A DNA stretch of 64,000 nucleotides from an uncultured Erysipelotrichaceae bacterium (lineage in GTDB: Bacteria > Bacillota_I > Bacilli_A > Erysipelotrichales > Erysipelotrichaceae): the NCBI GenBank assembly GCA_944327105.1, contig CALVGN010000025.1, positions 1 through 64,000 on the forward strand. The letters run 5' to 3'. This document shows, piece after piece, positions 29,401 through 36,963 of the stretch (positions are counted from its first letter, which is position 1; every line of letters starts with the position of its first letter). The position numbers and the translations under genes were made by a program. The notes beneath the pieces are model-generated. The model worked only from the letters and a program-made list of their open reading frames with translations, made no database searches and was not told where the DNA came from.

Positions 29401-29637
29401 ATTGTTATCACGTACGATCGCCATTCTAAACGGATAGAATTCTTTAATGCGGTACCGTAGCTTGACATTATTGATGCTATAGCGAATCGCTTCGTAAAGA
29501 ATACTCGAACCGCCGCGGGAAATCTCACTTTCAATATAAAAGCTCAAACATTCACCTTGGTTGTTTGAGAAATCAAGTCTGGTTCCATTTTTCAAAGCCA
29601 CACGATGGTCCAAGCGATGCTCCGTTCTATCCTCCAC
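26470..29637 (-). CDS. Ser/Thr protein kinase fused to STAND (NB-ARC-like) NTPase
   Basis: A 1055 aa multidomain protein. Residues 35-320 are a Hanks-type kinase: SRGGSS glycine loop at 40-45, the ATP-anchoring Lys in RIKEFYP (K65), DLKPDN catalytic loop at 178-183, CDFD in place of DFG at 197-200, and a GFAPVEQ activation segment. Residues 340-620 are a STAND NTPase: P-loop SGMGGIGKST at 368-377, Walker B ALIVIDDF near 444, and ISRK sensor. The remainder is helical repeats, TPR-like. No transmembrane segment is visible. STAND proteins switch by ligand-driven oligomerisation, and fusion to a kinase suggests signal-dependent phosphorylation. Start is uncertain: GTG 29637 or a downstream GTG/TTG; GGAGG lies just after the first GTG. 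The gene lies between a regulator and a lipoprotein with short gaps. Confidence 0.8.
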   Translation of the reverse strand: MEDRTEHRLDHRVALKNGTRLDFSNNQGECLSFYIESEISRGGSSILYEAIRYSINNVKLRYRIKEFYPFRMAIVRDNNQTLIVATTDQTVFLQEKRKVKQDFTLTNALFYSGSNYAHLVNQLDLFETNNTLYTVCSYSSKKTLASYHPQTLKECIHLTILCAYALSRIHAHGYLYLDLKPDNILLVEGFDTQILLCDFDSLMPINSKRRSKDNPSDFRFAYTKGFAPVEQETGQIDRLGVHSDVFSVGALLFYLLFRRTPLAFECQMDSIFDRDAILYPLDYCDDRFYDALTDFFHHTIAAYFADRYSSTEDVLRELNHLEKYADPQIPRVFSTNIVEPRYVFGRQNELDQLRKLLNQTNTHGVCVSGMGGIGKSTLVRYYLTKHRSDFDCILYLHYRGSIDKTIADGTQISINGIDGYDALDDSGTALTRKKTLLRKLLADQRALIVIDDFDGSLNELDWLIHTNIQLILISRKNIESNAFIRLPILPIDDLRSLRAVFEANLGKPIQSDEIEDFTRIVCQCQSHTLLIELIAKLIANAHISVHEAAESIGRSSLSEIAAEKVTYEKDEQIMRVKIAEILDTLFQFLNLTQKQRAVLATVCSVCQMGIDIRDVQAINQLETKDDINDLILDGWLEIDEDMVQMHRLIQEAMLRQMSQLCHCVSEKVYHYFANELSRFRSSPLKQDAEQSLSPVDQYRIQTFGKEKLKQYLIETVLGILDRLRRYGLTISDDNYFNLIYQVLMVLPQDRIDSILELGQFAISHFQPSTAMDYRCLMEIYRLMVLTKLDLDSNNEAVEWLNQAKHVSQQSNDCFCVALYWDIYGHYQDALLNGHYDTQTAQEHQILLKLIQAINHVRELTRSYISTDRLCLYINNTLSQITIMMRSGDMDEYVLKDLINECQQLIDIYLQPDCYEAMHFLLVCGWYQALIDWDPLRTRQCIDKAAKVGKAILEGDRAYIDTIMIPSANMLMEANDADGALQWLMEALNRALSYRNNLSFFLLAQQLRDYSLQVMEYCTDRLKAFTQLKQRINAYNRCTEDPNFKIDLIDTLRKPE

Positions 29638-29688
29638 GTTTCAGGCACATTATAAACATCAAAAAGATAAATATGGTTTTACCACTGT

Positions 29689-30936
29689 CTACAGTGGGTT
29701 CTGTGCAAATACTTCTCCCATATAATACCGAAACGCCATCAACGGATGCCGGTCATTCAATGCCCATTTGAACAACCAATCATACGGATTGCCAGCATAT
29801 AATTCTGCATAACCCGCATCGGTTAAATATTTGTTGATCGTATACAGACAGCGCTCACTGTCCTTATAATTTGCTGGATAATCCACGTCTTCAGCAGAAA
29901 TGATCTTTTTAACCCAATAAGTATAAAAGACAAGAAAGATCAACATCTTCCGAACCAATTCATTACTTGCTATTTCTCCTCGAAACAAACGATCAATTGC
30001 ATGTTGATTTGGAAAACAATAACTTGCATTCAACGGCATTAAGACGTTCTTTTGGAGTATCGGGGACAAAGAACGATCATACCGACGTGCAACGATATCC
30101 TCCTGAAAGTAATCCAATCCGATGATCTGAGCGAAGATTGTCCAAGTCGAAGCGTTTGAATTTGCTGTAACTGGAACATCCGGATCATATTTGTTTTCTG
30201 TCAGCTCATTAGTGGATACAGAAATCAAATTTGATCTTAAATCCGGTATTTTTCGCGCAATCAATTGCCCTTCCTGATTGGCAAGACCATGATCACCAAC
30301 GATTTGTTGCCATAACTTCTGAATAAAGGAAATAGCGGTTGCATTATTATACGTAAAATCACTAATGTGGTCAGTTATATAATGAATCAAATCTTCTGGC
30401 TTATCGATCGAATTGATATACTCCAAAATCGTTTTGGTATAAAGAACATCACGATTTGGAATAAATACTGACTTTTTTACTTGAGGTATTTGATTGATCC
30501 ATTCGATAGCCTGCTGATATGAATAATGATTTTTCAACGCAAAACAATAAACTGCTTCTTCAATCACATGGCAATCTATTCCTCGTTCAAACATTACTGT
30601 AGCAAAAAAAGTATTGGTCAACTCAACAGACAGCTCAAGCGCAAAGCAGAACTGATAAGCTGTTTTACGTTCGATTTTCTTACCTGATTCAAACCATGAA
30701 CCAAGACCACGTGGGACTTTCATATCATGCTTGCTAAATTGAGTACGAATATAATTGATTCGGCCCCGGTTATCCAGTTGCTCATTACAAAATCCATATT
30801 GTGTAAGAAACAAAGTTAAAGCATTACCAAAATCTTTGAAAAGTTTGGCTATTTCAAGTAGGTTGCCCTCATACTCGTCATCCTCGAGTGATAGCGTTTC
30901 AGCCTTCGAATTTAATTCATCAATATAATTACCCAT
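29689..30936 (-). CDS. XRE-like helical protein upstream of kinase
   Basis: A 415 aa protein I do not recognise by name. Residues 60-120 look like a helix-turn-helix region (YIRTQFSK, GLGSWFESGKKIERKTAYQF, CFALELSVELTNTFF), followed by an ERGIDCHVIEEAVYCFALKN segment. Comparable blocks occur in uncharacterised Firmicute proteins. The rest is mostly helical. No signal peptide or membrane segment is seen. It precedes the STAND-kinase gene by 51 bases, so it may regulate the operon or be a kinase partner. No clear Shine-Dalgarno lies before ATG 30936. A 15-mer just upstream (30952-30966) recurs before the 43.9 kb operon. Confidence 0.55.
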   Translation of the reverse strand: MGNYIDELNSKAETLSLEDDEYEGNLLEIAKLFKDFGNALTLFLTQYGFCNEQLDNRGRINYIRTQFSKHDMKVPRGLGSWFESGKKIERKTAYQFCFALELSVELTNTFFATVMFERGIDCHVIEEAVYCFALKNHYSYQQAIEWINQIPQVKKSVFIPNRDVLYTKTILEYINSIDKPEDLIHYITDHISDFTYNNATAISFIQKLWQQIVGDHGLANQEGQLIARKIPDLRSNLISVSTNELTENKYDPDVPVTANSNASTWTIFAQIIGLDYFQEDIVARRYDRSLSPILQKNVLMPLNASYCFPNQHAIDRLFRGEIASNELVRKMLIFLVFYTYWVKKIISAEDVDYPANYKDSERCLYTINKYLTDAGYAELYAGNPYDWLFKWALNDRHPLMAFRYYMGEVFAQNPL

Positions 30937-31059
30937 ACCAGATCACTATTAAAATTTAACATATCGTTTTGAGAATCCCATTCGTTACCTCAAACCACTC
31001 CTATTATGCGACATGTTCGTAGCAGATTTGCAACTCAATTCATACAGCAATGCTTCCGT

Positions 31060-31515
31060 TTATCATTTCAACCATAGCACAATAAAGATGTATTCCCTTA
31101 AACTATTGGTTTTGCCCTTAATAACTAAAATACTTTATCTACGTCGCCATTTATATTGCAATTTATATCGCCATTTATATTGCCATTTTCATTGCCATTG
31201 GCAATGATCGGCATTTCCTGTGTATTTTCAATCGGAAATACCACCTTAATAAAGTGCTCAGCTACTTTAAATTGACTTTATAGGATATGCCTTCAATATC
31301 CTGCTCATGCCTGAGCCAAGTTGTTCCACTAAGCCGACATCCTTGAATACGCGCATCAGTTCCCTATTTCTGGGCATACTGCTGCAGCCGAAGAAATCAT
31401 CGATACTTTGTCCGGGAATAAATCCACCATAAGATGTCATCATGATTCTGTCACTGAAAATCTCAATTACCGGAGGTTTGTAATATTGTTCGGTTCCGTC
31501 ACATTGGTATCGATC
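31060..31515 (-). pseudogene. Remnant of AlbA/COG2865 ATP-binding regulator
   Basis: Reading the minus strand from 31500 gives DGTEQYYKPPVIEIFSDRIM, TSYGGFIPGQ, SMPRNRELMR and VGLVEQLGSGMSRILKAYP. This is the C-terminal ATPase-like part of COG2865 (AlbA_2) regulators. A TAA at 31267-31269 interrupts it, and a one-base shift continues with FKVAEHFIKVVFPIEN and then a low-complexity linker of Asn-Gly-Asn/Asp-Ile repeats. The stops at 31125-31127 and beyond show further decay. An in-frame stop also precedes the fragment. Only about 150 codons of the usual 450-500 remain. Confidence 0.85.
31151..31204. repeat. 12-bp imperfect tandem repeat
   Basis: Four to five imperfect copies of a 12-bp unit like GCCATTTATATT. 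They encode the Asn-Gly-Asn/Asp-Ile linker of the decayed AlbA-type regulator, so they are a coding low-complexity relic and not a regulatory array. Confidence 0.75.
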
Positions 31516-31547
31516 AAAGTGCTATGACCTCGCTCTTTTTGGCTCCA

Positions 31548-31805
31548 TCACCCTGATTCGCCTTCCTTAAAGGAATAGTGTAACGAGACATTGCACTCTT
31601 TTTCTAACTCTTTTTCAATTTCTTCAATGGACGGAAGACTGCTTCGCAGCTCCTCCGGCAATGACCTGGCAATTTGATTTCTCCATTCCGCTACACCAAT
31701 CGGATTCAGGTATCCAGCCAGAGAATACTCTACAACAGTTTTATTTTTGCCTTTAGTTAGTGGGAGAAGAATTCGTAAATAATATTTAAATAGCAGAAAA
31801 GTGAT
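31548..31805 (-). pseudogene. Remnant of YhcG/DUF1016 PDDEXK nuclease
   Basis: An open minus-strand frame ends at the TGA at 31548-31550 and reads KTVVEYSLAGYLNPIGVAEW, then SLPEELRSSLPSIEEIEKEL. The VEY-L, PIGVAEY and LPEEL--SLP-IEELE blocks are the C-terminal signature of YhcG (DUF1016) nucleases. The frame is closed upstream by a stop at 31806-31808, so the N-terminal three quarters, including the catalytic core, are gone. Confidence 0.75.
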
Positions 31806-31862
31806 TCATATAGTTGTTAACGTAGTACATTAATGAAGTCAGTAACACAATAGAAACATATT

Positions 31863-31909
31863 CCCTTAATCACTCGGTTTTCCCCTTAAAATCAGATATA
31901 ATTTAAGGG
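31863..31909. promoter_or_regulatory. Phased CCCTTAA operator upstream of fic
   Basis: Three boxes with starts exactly 20 bp apart: CCCTTAA at 31863 and 31883, and the inverted TTAAGGG at 31903. The ATG of fic is at 31931 and AAGGTGGG precedes it. The same three-box arrangement recurs just after the gene (32980-33026). Phasing of two helical turns fits a multimeric DNA-binding protein, possibly the Fic protein's own C-terminal winged helix. Confidence 0.6.
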
Positions 31910-31930
31910 AAAAGATTCTAAGGTGGGTTT

Positions 31931-32977
31931 ATGAGAGCATTCAATTATTCCGAAATGAAAAATATGAAGTGGGATTCTAATATTCTCGGTCTAATAGCCG
32001 CAATCTATAAACAAGTCGGCAAACAGGAACTTTATTTGAAGCAACGCTCGGATGAATTGGAAAAACTTATTGAAATCGCCAAGATACAGAGTACGGACGC
32101 CTCTAATGCCATAGAAGGCATTGTGACCACAAGTACACGAATCAAACAGCTTGTGCAGGAGAAAACAACCCCACGAAATCGAAATGAAATGGAAATCGCT
32201 GGTTATCGCGATGTACTAAATATCATCCATAAGAGCTTTGATGCTATTCCGATCACACAGAACTACATCCTGCAACTTCATAAAATTCTCTACAGTCATA
32301 TGAACAATCCTATGGCAGGCAGAACAAAAAACGTTCAAAACTATATCAACGCCACCTTCCCGGACGGTCATGTGGAGAATCTATTTACACCGCTCGCACC
32401 CTTTGAAACACCAGAAGCACTCGACAAAATCTGCGCGGAATACAATCGTGTCATTGGCAATATGGAAGTCGAGCCACTGATTATCATTCCGGTTTTCATC
32501 CACGATTTCCTATGCATCCATCCGTTTAATGACGGTAATGGCAGAATGAGTCGCCTGCTGACAACGCTTCTGCTCTACCAAAATGGATTCTATGTTGGAA
32601 AATATATTTCCCTGGAGACAAAAATCGCAAAGAACAAAGATTTGTATTACGATGCGCTCAGGCAAGCGCAGCTTGGATGGCATAATGGAACAGACGACCC
32701 TGTTCCGTTTATAAAATATCTGCTCGGCACTGTCCTTGCGGCATACCATGACTTCGAAGAGCGCTTTGCTTTAATTGAAACAAAACTGTCAGCTATAGAA
32801 ACAGTACGACGAGCTACAAAGAATAAAATTGGGCGTTTTAAGAAACAAGACATCCGTGAACTATGTCCTTCTTTAAGCATCAGCTCCATTGAAGGCGCAC
32901 TTCGTAAACTGGTTGCATCCGGCGAATTGATACGAGAAGGAAAAGGAAAAAATATCTGTTATTACAGAGCGAACTAA
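31931..32977 (+). CDS. Fic family protein (class II, winged-helix C-terminus)
   Basis: A 348 aa Fic-domain protein. The catalytic motif HPFNDGNGRMSR at 197-208 is complete, and the inhibitory helix motif SNAIEG at 58-63 fits (S/T)xxxE(G/N) upstream of the core, i.e. class II autoinhibition. Residues 285-348 form a winged helix (KQDIRELCPSLSISSIEGAL, LVASGELIREGKG). Fic enzymes usually transfer AMP to target proteins; the substrate is unknown. It is a lone plus-strand gene between decayed remnants, with AAGGTGGG upstream of the start. The flanking phased boxes suggest autoregulation. No TGGTNNNACCA sites lie in it, in line with acquisition. Confidence 0.9.
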   Translation: MRAFNYSEMKNMKWDSNILGLIAAIYKQVGKQELYLKQRSDELEKLIEIAKIQSTDASNAIEGIVTTSTRIKQLVQEKTTPRNRNEMEIAGYRDVLNIIHKSFDAIPITQNYILQLHKILYSHMNNPMAGRTKNVQNYINATFPDGHVENLFTPLAPFETPEALDKICAEYNRVIGNMEVEPLIIIPVFIHDFLCIHPFNDGNGRMSRLLTTLLLYQNGFYVGKYISLETKIAKNKDLYYDALRQAQLGWHNGTDDPVPFIKYLLGTVLAAYHDFEERFALIETKLSAIETVRRATKNKIGRFKKQDIRELCPSLSISSIEGALRKLVASGELIREGKGKNICYYRAN

Positions 32978-32979
32978 TT

Positions 32980-33026
32980 TCCTTAATAATCGTCATTTTC
33001 CCTTAAATATCCTGCGATTTTAAGGG
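32980..33026. promoter_or_regulatory. Second phased CCCTTAA box array downstream of fic
   Basis: TCCTTAA at 32980, CCCTTAA at 33000 and TTAAGGG at 33020 repeat the 20-bp phasing and orientation of the array before fic. The final base of the fic stop is 3 bases away. It could control a gene now lost on the minus strand (see the remnant at 33003-33178). Confidence 0.5.
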
Positions 33027-33178
33027 GAACTTCGCTTCCATATATGGTTTTAGAACGTCAATGTCCGGTTTTTTCTTTAGTAAATCGACCACTGACATGT
33101 AATAACCGATTATAAAGTTGATGTTCTTATTCAACAGAAGATTGCATAGAAAATTTTCAAGAGAATTTTTGGCCTGTC
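33003..33178 (-). pseudogene. C-terminal coding remnant of unknown gene
   Basis: An open minus-strand frame of about 57 codons ends at the TAA at 33003-33005. It reads NSLENFLCNLLLNKN, then INFIIGYYMSVVDLLKKKPD and IDVLKPYMEAKF, which has the composition and periodicity of a real helical protein. A TGA closes it upstream and no start is present. I cannot assign a family. The remaining bases to 33359 show no gene. Confidence 0.4.
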
Positions 33179-33359
33179 AACTTATCCATCAAAGAAACAT
33201 TCGTTTTCCACAGAATTTTTTAAATGACCCGTTGCACTATTGTATACTCAGGCCAACACTTGGCAATTTTTCACTGTATTTGATATCTCTTGGAGAAATT
33301 TCAAATAAGCCTCACTTATCTCGGAAAGATTTGGAGCGACAGGAAATATCTCCCTATCT

Positions 33360-34712
33360 TTATTTTTCCCATTCGCTTTCTATTATCCATTTTTCCTTCC
33401 TCTTCAGCTTCACGACACATTCACAATGATACGTCTGCGAAAACATATCCACTGGTTGAACCATTTCTACTGTGTAATATTCCTTAAGTAATGCACAATC
33501 TCTAGCTAAGGTACTTGGATTGCAGGATATATATACGATTCGTTTGGGGTTGAGCTTGACCAACGCATCAATGGTTGTACCATCACACCCTTTTCGAGGC
33601 GGATCCACGAATATGCAATCAAAATATATTCCTTGTTTAACAAAATAAGTAGCTGCTTCACCAGCGTCCATGCAATAAAAGAATGCATTGGTGATACCAT
33701 TGTGCAATGCATTGCTTTTTGCATTATCAATGCTAGAGGCCACCACATCCACACCGATCAATGATTTGACTTTCTCAGCAATTCCCAATCCAATGGTACC
33801 GGTACCGCAATATAGATCCAATATCGTTTCATCTCTATTGACACTGGCATAACCATAGGCAATCGAATATAATCGCTCCATTTGTTTGGTATTGACCTGA
33901 TAAAACGAATTCACACTGATGTCATAGGATAAGCCAAGACAACTTGCCTGGATACTGGTTTTACCATAGACCAATCGGTTATCCAATGATAAAACCACAT
34001 TGGATTCGTCTGGATGGATATTCAGATAAAAACTGGTGATCCCATTGGTTTTGACTAGATCCGTAATCGGTTGGATCAAGCCATCATCCAAATCCTTTTT
34101 AACGACTAATACCAGCATGATGTCCTGTTCAAACATCTTCAATACGACATGTTTGAATCCATCCTTAATCTGGGTTTGATCCAGCGCAGTCATCAGTTTA
34201 GGTAAAAATGCATTGGCAAAACCATGCTGGATCATACATGAATCAAAGTTGATCAAATCATGGGAATGGGGGCGGTAAAAACCATACGTCCAATGATCGT
34301 TTTGATAGAGAAGTGGCAACTGGACTTTATTGCGATAATGAAACGGACTTGGATTTTCAACCACATCATTTATTGGTACATCCAGATGTGCAATGTTTTG
34401 GAAACATTGGTGCACATGATGTTTCTTGAATGCCAATTGATGGGGATAATCCATATGCATCAATTGGCATCCACCACACTTGTGATAAACACCACATGGT
34501 GGGTCAACACGGTATGGCGATGGTTGGACCAATGATTCGATTTTACCAAAACCATAGTGTTTCAATACCTTGAGCACTTTGATTTTCGCCACCTCGTCTT
34601 TGATCAAACCCGGAATAAAAAAAACAAATCCATCGACTTTGGTCAAACCATAGCCCATCTCGTTATAATCGATACACGTCACGGTATATACATCATTCTT
34701 TTTTATGGTCAT
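33360..34712 (-). CDS. rlmD: 23S rRNA m5U methyltransferase RlmD/RlmCD
   Basis: A 450 aa RumA-type enzyme. An N-terminal TRAM/OB domain (residues 1-60) is followed by the 4Fe-4S ligands (CGVYHKCGGCQ), the SAM-binding LDLYCGTGTIGL near 310, DPPRKGCDG near 370, and the catalytic Cys loop ISCNPSTLARD near 400. It methylates uridine C5 in 23S rRNA. In Firmicutes this gene follows gatCAB in the same order as here. It probably has its own promoter because a hairpin lies just upstream. Confidence 0.92.
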   Translation of the reverse strand: MTIKKNDVYTVTCIDYNEMGYGLTKVDGFVFFIPGLIKDEVAKIKVLKVLKHYGFGKIESLVQPSPYRVDPPCGVYHKCGGCQLMHMDYPHQLAFKKHHVHQCFQNIAHLDVPINDVVENPSPFHYRNKVQLPLLYQNDHWTYGFYRPHSHDLINFDSCMIQHGFANAFLPKLMTALDQTQIKDGFKHVVLKMFEQDIMLVLVVKKDLDDGLIQPITDLVKTNGITSFYLNIHPDESNVVLSLDNRLVYGKTSIQASCLGLSYDISVNSFYQVNTKQMERLYSIAYGYASVNRDETILDLYCGTGTIGLGIAEKVKSLIGVDVVASSIDNAKSNALHNGITNAFFYCMDAGEAATYFVKQGIYFDCIFVDPPRKGCDGTTIDALVKLNPKRIVYISCNPSTLARDCALLKEYYTVEMVQPVDMFSQTYHCECVVKLKRKEKWIIESEWEK

Positions 34713-34719
34713 ACCATAA

Positions 34720-34764
34720 GGATACTAAAAATTCCCGGATTCACATCCGGGAATTTCAGTATCC
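34720..34764 (-). terminator. Terminator after 34767-35483 gene
   Basis: A strong hairpin, AATTCCCGGAT / ATCCGGGAATT, with outer arms GGATACT / AGTATCC and a 4-nt loop. It begins 3 bases past the stop of the upstream gene and has a T run on the minus strand, so it isolates rlmD from gatCAB. Confidence 0.8.
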
Positions 34765-34766
34765 TT

Positions 34767-35483
34767 CTATTCCGTTTCACCCTCGGTTTCTTCATCCGTT
34801 GGTTCGATGACTTCTTCACTACCACCTACCGTGACTGTACCATCTTCATTGACGCTATTTTCACTGGGTTCTTGGTTATACGTACCATCTGCCAGTGATT
34901 GGGCCAATTCAGCATCCAATGGTTCAGAAACTGTCTGTACCCGTGGTTCTTCCATGGATGAGCTCTTGTTAAGGATCACATACACATAATTGTCACTGTC
35001 CGCAAGATCCAGATCGTTATACACATGGATCTCCAGATCATACATCTTCATCCCGTTATTCTGGGAAAAATAGGTATTCATATCCAACACGGATCCAACA
35101 CTGCTGTAGGCTTGTTCAGCCAAGGATGTTGCGCCTTCGGCGCTGGTTGAATCATCGACATCCAGGTAAACCCGCAACGTTGCGGTTCGTAATTCCACCG
35201 TCGCCTCTTCCACACCACTAAGACTCGAAACAGCGGATTCAATGGAATTGATCTGATCATTAGTGATTTGTGGATCCAAATCATTGTCAAAGCGTGATCC
35301 GATCACCGGAGAATGCGTACCCAATTGAGCATGGATCAGTTCATAACCAACGATGATACAGGGGATGGCGAAAACGATCACACCAATGATGATGATCAAA
35401 CTCGCACGATCGATCTTTCTTTTTTTACCATTACGGACCACTTTCTTGGCCGGGGTCCGGTTCACTTGTTTTCTTTGGGTCAT
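34767..35483 (-). CDS. Single-pass membrane protein of unknown function
   Basis: A 238 aa protein with a basic cytoplasmic N-terminus (residues 1-26), one transmembrane helix (ASLIIIIGVIVFAIPCIIVG, about 27-47), and an extracellular domain of about 130 residues. A very acidic, low-complexity tail (DEETEGETE) ends the protein. Residues 70-130 (NDQINSIESAVSSLSGVEE, VELRTATLRVYLDVD) suggest an alpha/beta fold. It sits between gatB and rlmD where other Firmicutes carry different genes. I do not recognise it. Confidence 0.7.
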   Translation of the reverse strand: MTQRKQVNRTPAKKVVRNGKKRKIDRASLIIIIGVIVFAIPCIIVGYELIHAQLGTHSPVIGSRFDNDLDPQITNDQINSIESAVSSLSGVEEATVELRTATLRVYLDVDDSTSAEGATSLAEQAYSSVGSVLDMNTYFSQNNGMKMYDLEIHVYNDLDLADSDNYVYVILNKSSSMEEPRVQTVSEPLDAELAQSLADGTYNQEPSENSVNEDGTVTVGGSEEVIEPTDEETEGETE

Positions 35484-35529
35484 ATTTCTTTATTTCCTGT
35501 GTGCATTACTGTACCACACAATCGTGGTT

Positions 35530-36963
35530 TTAACCAATGCGCTGTTTCAATGATTCTACCATCATTTTATTGGCCAGACCTGGATTGGCTTGACCTTTGG
35601 ATAGTTTCATCACCTGACCGACCAAATAACCTAACGCACGATCTTTTCCACCGGCATAGTCGGAAATGGATTGCGGATTGGCATCCAATACGGCATCGAT
35701 CCATCCTTGGATCGCACTTGGATCACTCATCTGCTTCATTCCTTTGGCTTTAGCCAGTTTTTCAGCGTCCTGACCATTTAAGACATCTTCAAACAATTGT
35801 TTCGCTTGCTTGTTGGAGATTTCCTTGGTATCGACCATATTGATCAATTTGGCCAAACCATCCATCTTATCCTTGAGACTTGTCAGATCGATATCGTTTT
35901 TATTGGCATAGGCCAATACATCGGAAATCATCCAGTTGGCGGCCATTTTTTTATTGGTACAACCATTGGCCAATGCTTCAAAGCACGCACATAAGCCCAT
36001 ATTAGCCACCAATACATCCGCATCGTAATCACTTAGACCATATTGGTCGACAAACCGTGCTTTTTTAGCATCCGGCAATTCCGGTAAGTTATTCACGATC
36101 GCATCGATCCATGTTTGATCCAAGCGGATCGGGAAAATATTGGGTTCCGGGAAAAACTTGTAATCCACGTTGCCTTCTTTTTTACGCATCAACACGGTGG
36201 TTTTGGTGGCTTCATCAAAACGCCGTGTGGCTTGTTCGATCACCCCGCCATTATCCAAAATATCCTTTTGGCGGGCGATCTCATAATCGATGGCCTTTTC
36301 CACATTGGAAATGGAATTGAGGTTTTTGATCTCATTTTTGACGCCAAATACATTCGATCCTTTGGGTTTTAGGGAAACGTTGACATCACAACGCAACGAT
36401 CCTTCTTCCATCTTGACGTCCGACACGCCCAAATATAAAAGTGTCTGGCGTAAATTTTCGACATAACTGGCAGCTTCGGCACCGTTTTCCATATCGGGTT
36501 CCGATACGATTTCGATCAATGGCGTACCGGCACGGTTGAAGTCGATCAGTGTCGCATCGGATAAATGGAATTGCTTGGCGGTATCTTCTTCCATATGGAT
36601 GCGATTGATCCTCACCTTTTTGGTCGAACCATCGCTTTTTTTGATCAGAATATACCCATTGCGTCCGATTGGATGGAACTGTTGGGTGATCTGGAAGCCT
36701 TTCGGCAGATCCGCATAGTAATAATTCTTTCGATCGAATTTGACCAATGGATCGATGGTCAAATGCAAGGCAGAACAGGCCATGATAGCCATGCGGATCG
36801 CTTCCCGGTTGACACAGGGCATATAGCCGGGATGACCAAGGTCGACTTCATTGACACAGCTGTTGGCCGGCGCGCCGAAGTTGACCGGGCTTGCAGAAAA
36901 CATTTTGCTTTGGGTCTTGAGTTCACAATGGATCTCCAGACCGATCACGACATCGTATTCCAT
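35530..36963 (-). CDS. gatB: Asp-tRNA(Asn)/Glu-tRNA(Gln) amidotransferase subunit B
   Basis: A 477 aa GatB with the family start EYDVVIGLEIHCEL, the PANSCVNEVDLGHPG / MPCVNREA blocks, and a C-terminal YqeY-like tail (residues 330-477). The subunit phosphorylates misacylated tRNA for amidation. ATG 36963 overlaps the gatA stop by one base (TGATG), with AAAGGAGA upstream. Confidence 0.97.
   Translation of the reverse strand: MEYDVVIGLEIHCELKTQSKMFSASPVNFGAPANSCVNEVDLGHPGYMPCVNREAIRMAIMACSALHLTIDPLVKFDRKNYYYADLPKGFQITQQFHPIGRNGYILIKKSDGSTKKVRINRIHMEEDTAKQFHLSDATLIDFNRAGTPLIEIVSEPDMENGAEAASYVENLRQTLLYLGVSDVKMEEGSLRCDVNVSLKPKGSNVFGVKNEIKNLNSISNVEKAIDYEIARQKDILDNGGVIEQATRRFDEATKTTVLMRKKEGNVDYKFFPEPNIFPIRLDQTWIDAIVNNLPELPDAKKARFVDQYGLSDYDADVLVANMGLCACFEALANGCTNKKMAANWMISDVLAYANKNDIDLTSLKDKMDGLAKLINMVDTKEISNKQAKQLFEDVLNGQDAEKLAKAKGMKQMSDPSAIQGWIDAVLDANPQSISDYAGGKDRALGYLVGQVMKLSKGQANPGLANKMMVESLKQRIG

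Noticed and set aside
31141-31204. Short repeats that could suggest a CRISPR-like or regulatory array
   Set aside because: Units are 12 bp without spacers and encode the Asn-Gly linker of a decayed protein.
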